The position numbers were made by a program, and so were the translations under genes. From Dissophora ornata (Eukaryota; Mortierellomycota; Mortierellomycetes; Mortierellales; Mortierellaceae), in contig MU616655.1 in assembly GCA_025201705.1 (NCBI GenBank), positions 30,500 to 54,515 on the forward strand: 24,016 bases of DNA. The letters are read 5' to 3'. The notes beneath the pieces were generated by a model that did no database searches, was not told the DNA's origin, and saw nothing but the letters and a program-made list of their open reading frames with translations. Each line of letters starts with the position of its first letter. The stretch's first letter is position 1. This document shows, in pieces, positions 1 through 7,923 of the stretch.

Positions 1-354
1 AATGCCCAGCACAAGATTGGTTTCATGTATGCGCAAGGTAATGGCGTTCCACAGGACTATTCGAAAGCCATGGAGTGGTGTCTGAAGGCCGCCAACCAAG
101 GATGCGCCAGTGCCCAGGACATGCTAGGTGTCATGTATGCACAAGGTGACGGTGTACCACAAGATTATTCCAAGGCCATAGAGTGGTTTCTGAAAGCCGC
201 GAACCAAGGAGATGCAAGTGCCCAGTACAAACTAGGCGACCTGTATGACAGAGGCAGGGGTGTTGCGCAGAACAGTTCCCAGGCTATAGAGTGGTGGATG
301 AAAGCGGCTGAGCAAGGGAATACTGGAGCCTTATACCATCTTGGTGCTCTTTAG
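1..354 (+). CDS. Sel1-repeat (SLR) protein, copy A, 3' end only
   Basis: The frame is open from base 1 to a TAG at 352-354, so only the C-terminus is present. It holds three complete 36-residue Sel1-like repeats starting exactly at bases 1, 109 and 217 (each 108 bp), then a short cap reading GALYHLGAL. The repeats carry the family signature: AQ, LG.MY, GVPQDYSKA.EW and KAANQG. SLRs are TPR-like helical pairs that act as protein-binding scaffolds; no enzyme motif is visible. The last repeat (DRGRGVAQNSSQAIEWWMKA) matches the last repeat of the other copies in the window, so it is a specialised C-terminal cap. The partner and pathway are unknown. The 5' part lies outside the window. Confidence 0.9.
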   Translation, partial: NAQHKIGFMYAQGNGVPQDYSKAMEWCLKAANQGCASAQDMLGVMYAQGDGVPQDYSKAIEWFLKAANQGDASAQYKLGDLYDRGRGVAQNSSQAIEWWMKAAEQGNTGALYHLGAL

Positions 355-782
355 GAAGGTGACGAGTGCTCCACCACTGTAGATGTGGTACTGCCACAAT
401 CCTTCGGAGCCGCGCAAAAGATTGATTTTTGCGTGATATAAAAGTTTTTTTGCTAGTCTACAGCTTACGATTAGAGTTGCTTTCTATTGACCATCGTAGC
501 ACTATGTGTACTAGAACACTGAAATATGGGTAGAGCGGCTGTTGGTCATTGAGAAGTCTCTTCCGTATCCTCCAGAAATGTGTCTGGATGCCAGGTTAAC
601 GAGACTTGTCCTGTGTCCCGGATGTCGCTATGGATTGGAGTGAATCCCTTTTCTTACTAAACTGAAGCACTCTAAACCCGCGTTAAAAATATCAACGAAA
701 ATCACTTGATATTTCGAGCTATCACAACTTCAGTAGATACCATACACATGCATTGGGCTACGCAGTGCGTAGATTGCTAATC

Positions 783-1030
783 ATGCAACGCGTGTTTGAG
801 ACCCAAGATGACACAACAGTCAGTATATCTTCGTATAGATGCGGAACTTGTGTATGCCGAAAGTATATTTAGGCACAGTTTAGCAACGAACAAGTCTATC
901 ATGCTCACGAATCCTGTTTATGAAAATACTCTACATTCGACCAACACCTCCTATGCCTTCTCAATCCGATCATGGGCCATGATTCAGCAGATCTGAGGCA
1001 TGCTTAGCTCTATAGCTTAGGAAAGCTGAG
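783..1030 (+). pseudogene. Decayed 5' coding relic of SLR unit 1
   Basis: The stretch begins ATGCAACGCGTG and reads, in shifting frames, MTQQSVYLRIDAELVYAES and then DSADLRHA followed by TAG. The same pieces occur about 575 bp upstream of the SLR gene in unit 2 and about 540 bp upstream in unit 3, where they are still one open frame (22364-22708). Compared with that copy, this one has frame-breaking length changes and a stop where unit 3 has GGG. I read it as the remnant of an ancestral coding exon that was duplicated with each unit and then lost its frame here. Its product is not recognised. It could instead be a fossil of an unrelated gene carried along by the duplication. Confidence 0.45.
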
Positions 1031-1380
1031 ATCGACCTCGTCGCGTGTTTCTTTGACACAAAAACATAAACCCTAGCGTCATGGCGCGCCAGCATGCTTC
1101 AATACGCCTTGAATAACAAATAAACTTTTATGAGAGACTCAAGAATCCACAGATGTCCTTCCTTCCTTCCAATCCTCACGTTTTCGTAATCGTCGCCAAA
1201 AATTATTGAAAATAGTCCTAACACTGCCACACGGGGCAATAAGGACAACCAGAGGGGACATCTGACTTCATGGCGCAGTGACATGTTTTCTGTGTTGCGA
1301 ATATGGACAACAATCTTGTTATCTTTCCACCACATTTTCCCACTCTCACCCAGAAGAACTCTCGACATCTACAACAGAAC

Positions 1381-2850
1381 ATGACAGAGACTAGGCTCGA
1401 AGAACATCCTCAGATGTTCCGCCCAGTCTACATGGATAATAGCATACCAGCCCCGCCGTTGAACACAGTCAGCATTCAGTCTACTTTAGACAGAACTACA
1501 GGGGAATATGTTATTCTCTGGGACGAGGTCTTGAAGGTTTTCAGGAATGCCGTTTACATACGAAACAGAAGCACGACTGTTCCCTTTCTCATGGACAAAA
1601 GCCTGCAACCGTAATATCAACGTTGGACTAACCAATTTCATTGCTACATTGTTCTTGCAAGAATACACCGCCGAATAAGGCAACGTACTGGCAACCTTGA
1701 AAAATAATTGAAATATAGTCTTCATCCACTTCGAATCCATTTTTGTCCAGATATTATCCTGGATATTGTCCTCGAAACCCTCGAGAGGAACGTTGGCCCC
1801 GAGTCAAAAAGGATTGAAGATTGTTCAGATCTTTCTTCAATAGTGGCGTCCATTACACTTGATATCCCACAATCTTCACAAGTCGCAGGCAACGGGAGTA
1901 GTACATCCACAAACACCACTGAGGAGTATTTAAAAGCAGTCAACCAAGGAGATATCAACGCCCAGTACAGCCTTGCACTCAAGTACGAAAGTGGCGAGGG
2001 TGTTCCACAAGACTATTGCAAAGCCAAAGAGTGGTATCTAAAAGCCGCCAACCAGGGACACGCCGCTGCCCAGTGCAACCTAGGTGTCATGTACGAGAAT
2101 AGCAAGGGCGTTCCACAGGACTATTCCAAAGCCATGGAGTGGTATCTGGAAGCCGCCAACCAAGGATACACCAATGCCCAGCACAAACTAGGTTCCATGT
2201 ATGGGAATGGCAATGGCGTTTTACAGGACTATTCCAAGGCCATGGAGTGGTGGATGAAATCCGCCAACCAAGGATACGCCGATTCCCAGTATAACCTAGG
2301 TGTCATGTGTTGCTCTGGTAATGGCACTCCACAGGACTATTCTAAGGCCATGGAATGGTATCTCCAAGCCGCGAACCAAGGATGCACTGTTGCTCAATAT
2401 AGCCTAGGTGTCATGTATTACTCTGGCAATGGTGTTCCACAGGACTATCTCAAGACCATAGAGTGGTGGATTAAAGCCGCCAACCAAGGAAACGCTAATG
2501 TCCAGTACAACCTAGGTGGCATGTATAAGGATGGCAGGGGTGTTTCACAGGACTATGCCAAGGCCATGGAGTGGTATCTGAAAGCCGCCAACCAAGGAGA
2601 CGCTGCTGCCCAGCACAACCTCGGTGTCATATATGAGAATGGCATTGATGTTCCACAGGACCATTCCAAGGCCATTGAGTGGTATCTGAAAGCCGCCAAC
2701 CAAGGGTACGCCCCCACTCAGTACAGCCTCGGCCGGTTGTGTGACAGAGGCAAGGGTGTTCCACGGGACAGTTTCCAGGCTAGAGAGTGGTGGATGAAAG
2801 CAGCTGAACAAGGGGACACTAAAGCCTTGTACGAACTCGGTGCCATGTAA
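1381..2850 (+). CDS. Sel1-repeat protein, copy B (two exons, 453 aa)
   Basis: Exons are 1381-1610 and 1719-2850; the 108-bp intron starts GTAATA, ends ATATAG and lies in phase 2 (CC|T). The start is chosen because ATG ACA GAG aligns with the start in copy D (22929). Residues 1-77 form a conserved N-terminal module with EYVILWDEVLKVFRNAVYIR, VPFL and, across the junction, PLRIHF-P-LDIVLE. An acidic Ser/Thr-rich linker follows. Eight Sel1 repeats, each exactly 108 bp, cover 1957-2820, and the gene ends with the cap KALYELGAM. There is no signal peptide, membrane segment or catalytic motif. The role is unknown; SLR proteins are generally adaptors. The branch-point region differs from the sister copies (tactggc instead of tactgac), so splicing here may rely on CTAAC near 1628. 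Confidence 0.85.
1957..2820 (+). repeat. Tandem 108-bp array, 8 units (SLR coding)
   Basis: Eight consecutive 108-bp units encode one 36-residue Sel1 repeat each, with no length change between them. The last unit (DRGKGVPRDSFQAREWWMKA) differs in sequence from the internal ones and resembles the last unit of the other gene copies. The internal units share the consensus GVPQDYSKAMEWYLKAANQG. Confidence 0.9.
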
Positions 2851-3049
2851 CAAGATGACGAATGCTTCACCGGTGTAGGTGTGGCACTGGCACAGTCTTT
2901 TGAAGACTGATTTTTGTGTGGCATAAAAAGTATTTGTTAGTCTTCAGCGAATGAATACTTTATATTAAAAACTATCACTCCTTCTCTTTCGGTTTGCGCA
3001 TCTAAAGACATGCAAACCTACTCTTGAGGGCCATGAGCACCCCAACCTC

Positions 3050-3924
3050 GCCTCCATGATCGCCCTCCCCAGCGCCTTCGCCCTCTCCCTTCGCTCTCAC
3101 TCAATAATGCCTTATCCTTTCAGACTTGATCCTCGCCTTCGTCACCTCTCCAAGGACCCACTCCAGATCCTCCGCCAGCGCCCCCATTTCTGCAGAAGAG
3201 GAGTCTTTCTCATCCTGGTTGATCTTGAGTTTTCCTTCTGCTCCTGCGAGGGCCGCCTACAATCGGCGGATCTTCCACTGCTGCATCGTTCGCTCCACTC
3301 TTGGTGCTTGGACCTGATGAGCAAGCGTATCAAGTACGTTATGAAACCCATTGACTTCGATACTCTAGAATGTCTACAGTTGTTGCAGATGTTATATTAA
3401 CGCTCGTAGTGCTGCATGTGGGGCTATCCCATCCATTGATGCCATCAGTGCTCTCAGATTCCGAGATGTTGGATGTCGCAGAAACACGCTCGCGACGGGC
3501 GCCTTGAGTTCTTGCTGTAGAGATGCTACCGTCAATGGCCCGAACAATCGATCCATCCCTGGAGGGTCTTATGCTAGGTGACAAGTTTGGCGATGGGGTT
3601 TCCAGATTCATGACACTTCCAATTCTAGCTGATGGCGGTGCATTGCCACTAAGGCGAGCAGGCGTATTCTTGGACAAAGTAGCACCTAGCGAAGGAAGAG
3701 GGGGGAGAAGGACTGTCAGCGGTGGAGTCGGAGATTTTGTCACAGCGGTCTGAAAGTGCAGAGAGTGTGCGGAGAGCTGAAGTTATCTTGCCGAAGCGTT
3801 GACAACAGATCGACGCTGAGGGTGCCATCGAAGTCAACTCCTGATCAAAGACCTTGTGATTAATGCCAAGTCCTACAGCCGAGGCCGACGTGCTCAACTT
3901 TGAGCTTCTGTCTTTTCCAGGCAA
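3050..3924 (-). pseudogene. Broken coiled-coil protein gene fragment (possibly dynactin p150-like)
   Basis: Read on the minus strand, 3924 to about 3340 encodes Ser/Pro-rich sequence in at least two frames, including SPNLSPSIRPSRDGSIVRAI and ISTARTQGARRERVSATSNI. About 3360 to 3107 encodes a charged coiled-coil-like stretch: VLDTLAHQVQAPRVERTMQQ, a TAG in frame, then AALAGAEGKLKINQDEKDSS and ALAEDLEWVLGEVTKARIKS, before another stop. Frameshifts and stops mean no intact protein. A Ser/Pro-rich region followed by a coiled coil with 'NQDE...L.EDLE' recalls the start of dynactin p150Glued, but that is a guess from pattern memory; other cytoskeletal coiled-coil proteins would also fit. The fragment sits in the 1.6-kb insertion between SLR units 1 and 2. 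Confidence 0.45.
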
Positions 3925-4161
3925 GGGGGATCCACCACAGATCTGGATCTCTGCGATCCTAACTTCAAGCTACATGATGTGCTTAGTTTGGTGGATAAGG
4001 GTCGGTCCGGTCTTTGGTCAACCGAGGACCACGTATGCTGACTTGGTGCTTTTGGCAATCAAACAATACAAGAATTGCTGCTATTGCCAATCCAACAATA
4101 CAAATGAGACGGGCACCTCATCCGATGACTTTAGCAGGGTAGTCAGGCCATTATAAGCACC

Positions 4162-4620
4162 ATGATGTTTGAGGCACTCATGACTGTAACCAAGCTTGTT
4201 GTTGGAACACAAACCCTGTTGGAGCATGCGGACGATATCTTTAGGTCTCTCACTGCTGAGGGTCCTAGCACTGGAGCTGTGACCACAAGCAGAGGTCACT
4301 CTGGCGAAGGAGATCGTAGACTGGACGGCTATAGTGAAAGCGAGTGGTCGTAACAAAGGTCTCCGATTCTAATGCATATATGTAAGATGATATTGACGAC
4401 GACGATCAACTGCTGCAGCATCTTCATTGCCAGTAGCAACAGCAAAGACACCAACAGCAGCAGCGTATCAGTCCAAGTATCTCGTCCGGTGCGTCTTCGC
4501 CATCAGTATCATATTTAGTTGCCTGAAAGTCAAACAAGGTCAGCAAGTATGCCAATCAGACCGTGGATATCAACGAGGGAGGAGCTGGTGTACAAACTGT
4601 GGGGTTAATGCAACGCTGGA
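4162..4620 (+). pseudogene. Broken plus-strand coding relic
   Basis: 4162-4353 is open and reads FEALMTVTKLVVGTQTLLEH and DDIFRSLTAEG, which looks like a helical domain. Further on, 4388-4615 reads in one frame DDIDDDDQLLQHLH, then Q-rich and Ser-rich residues (RISPSISSGASSPS), then NQTVDINEGGAGVQTVGLMQ, broken by TAG and TGA. The residue make-up is protein-like but the frame is lost. It runs in the opposite direction to the coiled-coil fragment at 3050-3924. If both came from one gene, a piece has been inverted. No family assignment is secure. Confidence 0.35.
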
Positions 4621-4925
4621 GCTGGTGATTGCAATTTCCTACCCATCGCAGTACTCTTTGTAGCAGAGCACTGGCCATTGGGTACAGCAGCCGTTGGTCA
4701 TCGAAAACAAGTATCTGAACGTTAGTCTAACAATATTTGTCCTGTGCTCCGCCTCTGCCAGGGTGTCCCTGTAGTTTAGAGAGAAAATCCCTCTACTCAC
4801 TCAACAGAGGCGCTCTGAACCCGCATTCAAAATATCGACGAAAAACAGTTGACATTTCGAGCTTTTGCAGCTTCAGTACACGCAGTACACATGTAATGGA
4901 CTATGCAGGACGTAGATTGCTAATC

Positions 4926-5133
4926 GTGCAGCACCTGTTTAGGACCCAAGATGACACAGTCGGTATATCTTTGTGTGGATGCGGAACTTTTGTATGCAGA
5001 AAGCGTAAGCACGGTTCAGCAGCGCACAAGTCCCATGCCTTCACGGATCTTGTTTAAAAAATATACTCTATATTCGAGCAGCGCGTCCCATACCTTCTCA
5101 ATGCCATCAGGGACTATGATTCGGCAGATCTGA
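4926..5133 (+). pseudogene. Decayed 5' coding relic of SLR unit 2
   Basis: This is the counterpart of 783-1030 and 22364-22708. The initiating ATG seen in the other two copies is GTG here (GTGCAGCACCTG). It reads MTQSVYLCVDAELLYAES, then LFKKYT, and in another frame IRDYDSADLRHA. The run of A in TTTAAAAAATAT is shorter than in unit 3, which shifts the frame. It is non-functional as a coding exon as it stands. Confidence 0.45.
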
Positions 5134-5526
5134 GGCATGCACCTCGTCGCGTGTTTCTTTGACACAAAAACTTACACCCTATCACTAGCATGCATCAATA
5201 CGCCTTGTATAACCAACAAACCTTTTTGAGTGCCTCAAGAATCTACAGAAGTCCCTCAATATCGTACACACGCTTCTCCCTTCCAATCCTCACGTTTTCA
5301 TTAATTTCTTTTGCTCTCGAACGTAATCGTCGCCAGAAATCAATGAAAATAGTCCTGCCACTGTCACACGGGGCGACAAGGACAGCCAGAGGGGACATCT
5401 GACCTCATGGTGCAGTGACGTTTTCTTCTGTGTTGCGAATGTGAACAACAATCTTCCGCATCCTCGTTTTCCTTTCACCGCTTTTCCCACTCTCACCCAG
5501 AAGAACTCTCGACATCTCCAAGGAAT

Positions 5527-6782
5527 ATGGCAGAAGCTAGGCCCGAAGAACATACTCAGATGTTCCGCCCAGTCTAAATGGAGAGCTTAACAGATAGCAT
5601 GACAGCTCCCCTGTTGAATACAGCCAGCATACAGCCTATTTTAGACATAACTACAGGGGAATATGTCATTCTCTGGGACGAGGTCTTGAAGGTTTTCAGG
5701 AATGCCGTTTACATACGAAACGGAAACACAGCTGTTCCCTTTCTCATGGACGAGAACTCACAACCGTAATTTCCCTTTTCGACTGATCAATTCCCTTGCT
5801 ACATTGTACCTGCAAGAACACACGGCAACGTACTGACAATCTCTACAAATAATTGAAATATAGTCTTCATCCGCTTCGAATCCATTTTTGTCCACATATT
5901 ATCCTGGATATAGTCCTCGAAACCCCCGAGAAGGACCTCGGCCCCGAGTCAAAAAGGATTGAAGATTCTTCAGGTCTTTCTTCAATAATGTCGCCCATTG
6001 CTCTTGATGTTCCGCAATCTCCACCAGTCACAGAGTCCAGCGGGAGTAGTACATCCACAAAGACCGTCGAGGATATTTTGAAAGCTGCCAACCAAGGAGA
6101 TGTCGATGCCCAGTGCGACCTTGGCTTCATGTATGATAATGGTGAGGGTGTTCCACAGGACTATTCTAAGGCCATTGAGGGGTTTTTGAAAGCCGCCAAC
6201 CAAGGACACGCCGCTGCGCAGTACAACCTAGGTATCAAGTATGATAATGGTGAGGGTGTTCCACAGGACTATTCCAAGGCCATAGAGTGGTATCTGAAAG
6301 CCGCCAACCAAGAACACGCCGCTGCCCAGCACAATCTAGGTGGCATGTATGAGAATGGTGAGGGTGTTTCACAGGACTATTCCAAGGCCATGGAGTGGTA
6401 TCTGAAAGCCGCCAACCAAGGAGAAGCCGCTGCCCAGTTTAACCTTGGTGACATGTATGCCTTTGGCAAGTGTGTTCCACAGGATTATTCCAAGGCCATG
6501 GAGTGGTATCTGAAAGCCGCCAACCAAGGACACGCCATTGCCCAGCTTAACGTAGGCGGCATGTATGCGTATAGCAATGGTGTTCCACAGGACTATTCCA
6601 AGGCCGCGGAGTGGTGGACTAAAGCCGCCAACCATGGATCTGTCAATGGCCAGTTCAGCCTAGGTGTCCTGTATGACAGAGGCAGGGGTGTTCCACAGGA
6701 CAGTTCCCAGGCTATAGAGTGGTGGATGAAAGCAGCTGAGCAAGGAAGTACTGAAGCGTTGTACGAGCTCGGTGCCATGTAG
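5527..6782 (+). CDS. Sel1-repeat protein, copy C (early nonsense codon; 368 aa from second ATG)
   Basis: The ancestral start aligned with the other copies is the ATG at 5527, but codon 17 is TAA (5575-5577) where copies B and D have TAC. An in-frame ATG follows at once (5578), so translation could restart and give 368 aa. Exons are 5578-5765 and 5864-6782; the 98-bp intron has GTAATT, a TACTGAC branch point and ATATAG. The N-terminal module from EYVILWDEVLKVFRNAVYIR onward is intact. Six Sel1 repeats of exactly 108 bp cover 6105-6752, then the cap EALYELGAM. The protein is either a shortened functional adaptor or a young pseudogene; the otherwise clean frame favours function. Its role is unknown. 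Confidence 0.75.
6105..6752 (+). repeat. Tandem 108-bp array, 6 units (SLR coding)
   Basis: Six exact-length 108-bp units encode Sel1 repeats. This is two fewer than copy B, while the first and last units match those of copy B in character. The difference therefore lies in the number of internal units. Confidence 0.9.
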
Positions 6783-6975
6783 CAAGATGATGAGCGCTCC
6801 ACCAGTGTAGGTGTGGTACTGGCACAATTCTTCAAAGCTGCTCAAAAAGAGTGATTTTTTTTTTTTGTGTAGTTCCTGAAAAAAAAAAAAATCGTCGATC
6901 ATTCTCTTCCGGTTTATGCATCTGAAGGCACGCAAACTTGCCCTTGAAGGGCCATGAGCCTTCGCCATGATATGT

Positions 6976-7307
6976 AATTTCTGCAGGATTGAATGCAACG
7001 GATACAAATGTTGTCCTTAGTCTCGCTCCTGTCTCTATACAATGTCTTCAAGTGCTATCTACATGATGTGCTGGCAATCCTGAGTTTCAAAGTTTTTTTG
7101 GAGCATATTATGGACCAAGATGAGGTCGACATATTCTTAGCACCAAGGGTCTTAACAAAAGTGCAGAAACAGCTCCTGAAATGGACCAAGAGATGGGGGG
7201 AAGAGGACGAGGACGAGGATAAGGAGGGGGCTCCGGTTGTCATTATCTTGGACGATCATCTTAGTTATGACGCGGATATACAGTCAACTCTGGATGGAGG
7301 ACAGTGA
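6976..7307 (+). pseudogene. Orphan C-terminal gene fragment with acidic tail
   Basis: A protein-like open frame (6993-7307) ends FLEHIMDQDEVDIFLAPRVL, KQLLKWTKRW, an acidic run GEEDEDEDKE, then VVIILDDHLSYDADIQSTLD and TGA. Upstream, another frame reads NATDTNVVLSLAPVSIQCLQ after a splice-acceptor-like 'atttctgcag' (ending about 6985). A single-base shift near 7062 would join the two. I read it as the last exon of a displaced gene, frameshifted and without its 5' part. I do not recognise the family. It sits just beyond the 3' flank of SLR unit 2 and could be debris from the same rearrangement. Confidence 0.4.
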
Positions 7308-7539
7308 GATTTCCTTTTTTTCTTAACTGTTGACAAAAAGAGCGTATCCATCCGCACAACTTCGTGCATATTTGCATTTTGAAACACCCATTCCTTCACA
7401 CAAAAAAATAAAATATCATATCCTCTATCCACGACGCGATGACTAAAAAGCGGCATATTGCGCTGTGCTAAAAACGCAGAGGTAAGCCAAAGTTATCTCT
7501 TGCTGAACTCTCTCTGCATGGCGAGAGGAGAAGGAGAGC

Positions 7540-7860
7540 ATCAAGGACGTCCTAAGTCGACCACATTTAAGGCACTCAAGAAGTCTGCTAACATATGGAA
7601 GCAATAAGGGAGCCAAACGAACTCAAGAGCGTGAAGTTTTCCGCTGATGGAAAAAGCCTTGATTGCTTGGTTTGAACAACATCAAGACCGAATCCAGACG
7701 AGGTCTACCGAGAACTCGGAGGGGGGTGTCTGTGAATATGCAGACTCTTGACTACAATATGGACGAGACAGCCCAGACGTGCGCTCCTTCGCTACATAGG
7801 CCTGATTGAGCTTTGTCCACAACGCAAAAGGGCAAAAGTGTTATTCGGGAAGTATCCCAC
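7540..7860 (+). mobile_element. Remnant of a pogo/Tigger-type (Tc1-mariner superfamily) transposase
   Basis: Two family-like patches are visible on the plus strand. From 7556, one frame reads KSTTFKALKKSANIWKQ and, after stops, FPLMEKALIAWFEQHQDRIQ. This fits the CENP-B/pogo helix-turn-helix region, in which 'LE.AL..WF' is characteristic. From 7753 another frame reads YNMDETAQTCAPSLHRPD, a stop, then ALSTTQKGKS, which fits the first catalytic Asp block ('YN.DETG') of the DDE domain. The roughly 150 residues normally between these blocks are missing, and stops and shifts are present, so it is dead. Inverted terminal repeats were not identified. Similarity is by motif memory only. Confidence 0.5.
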
Positions 7861-7877
7861 GCATCATTTTATTTTGA

Positions 7878-7880
<3 letters not shown>

Positions 7881-7913
<33 letters not shown>
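7881..7913. repeat. (TC)n microsatellite
   Basis: Sixteen TC dinucleotides plus one T lie 11 bp beyond the stop codon of the PIG-O gene. In its transcript they would be an AG-rich tract at the start of the 3' UTR. Confidence 0.95.
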
Positions 7914-7916
<3 letters not shown>

Positions 7917-7923
7917 GATCTAT

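Larger units (their letters stand above)
485..3038 (+). repeat. Duplicated SLR gene unit 1
   Basis: This segment is alignable by eye with 4645-6960 and with 22089 to the window end. Shared landmarks in order are: an upstream block ('gggtagagcggc'-like at about 527); a decayed coding relic starting with a form of ATGACACA; a leader with 'cactctcaccca'; an SLR gene with one intron at the same codon; and a 3' flank in which 'ggccatgag' follows a block about 180 bp after the stop. Edges are approximate. Copy A ends only about 130 bp before this unit, so units A and 1 are close to head-to-tail. Segmental duplication is inferred from the shared order. Confidence 0.75.
4645..6960 (+). repeat. Duplicated SLR gene unit 2
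   Basis: This unit has the same order of landmarks as 485-3038. It starts near 'catcgcagtactctttgtag' (compare 'catcgcagtactctgtgtag' at 22092). The relic begins near 4926, the leader contains 'cactctcaccca' near 5490, the SLR gene follows, and the 3' flank again ends near 'ggccatgag'. Its left edge abuts the broken coding fragments, which places its junction at about 4640-4645. Confidence 0.75.

Noticed and set aside
3523..3753. Plus-strand frame of 76 codons
   Set aside because: It is antisense to the minus-strand Ser/Pro-rich fragment, which has the better protein-like content.
5867..6635. Minus-strand frames opposite the SLR repeats
   Set aside because: They repeat with the 108-bp period because they are the complement of the SLR coding units.
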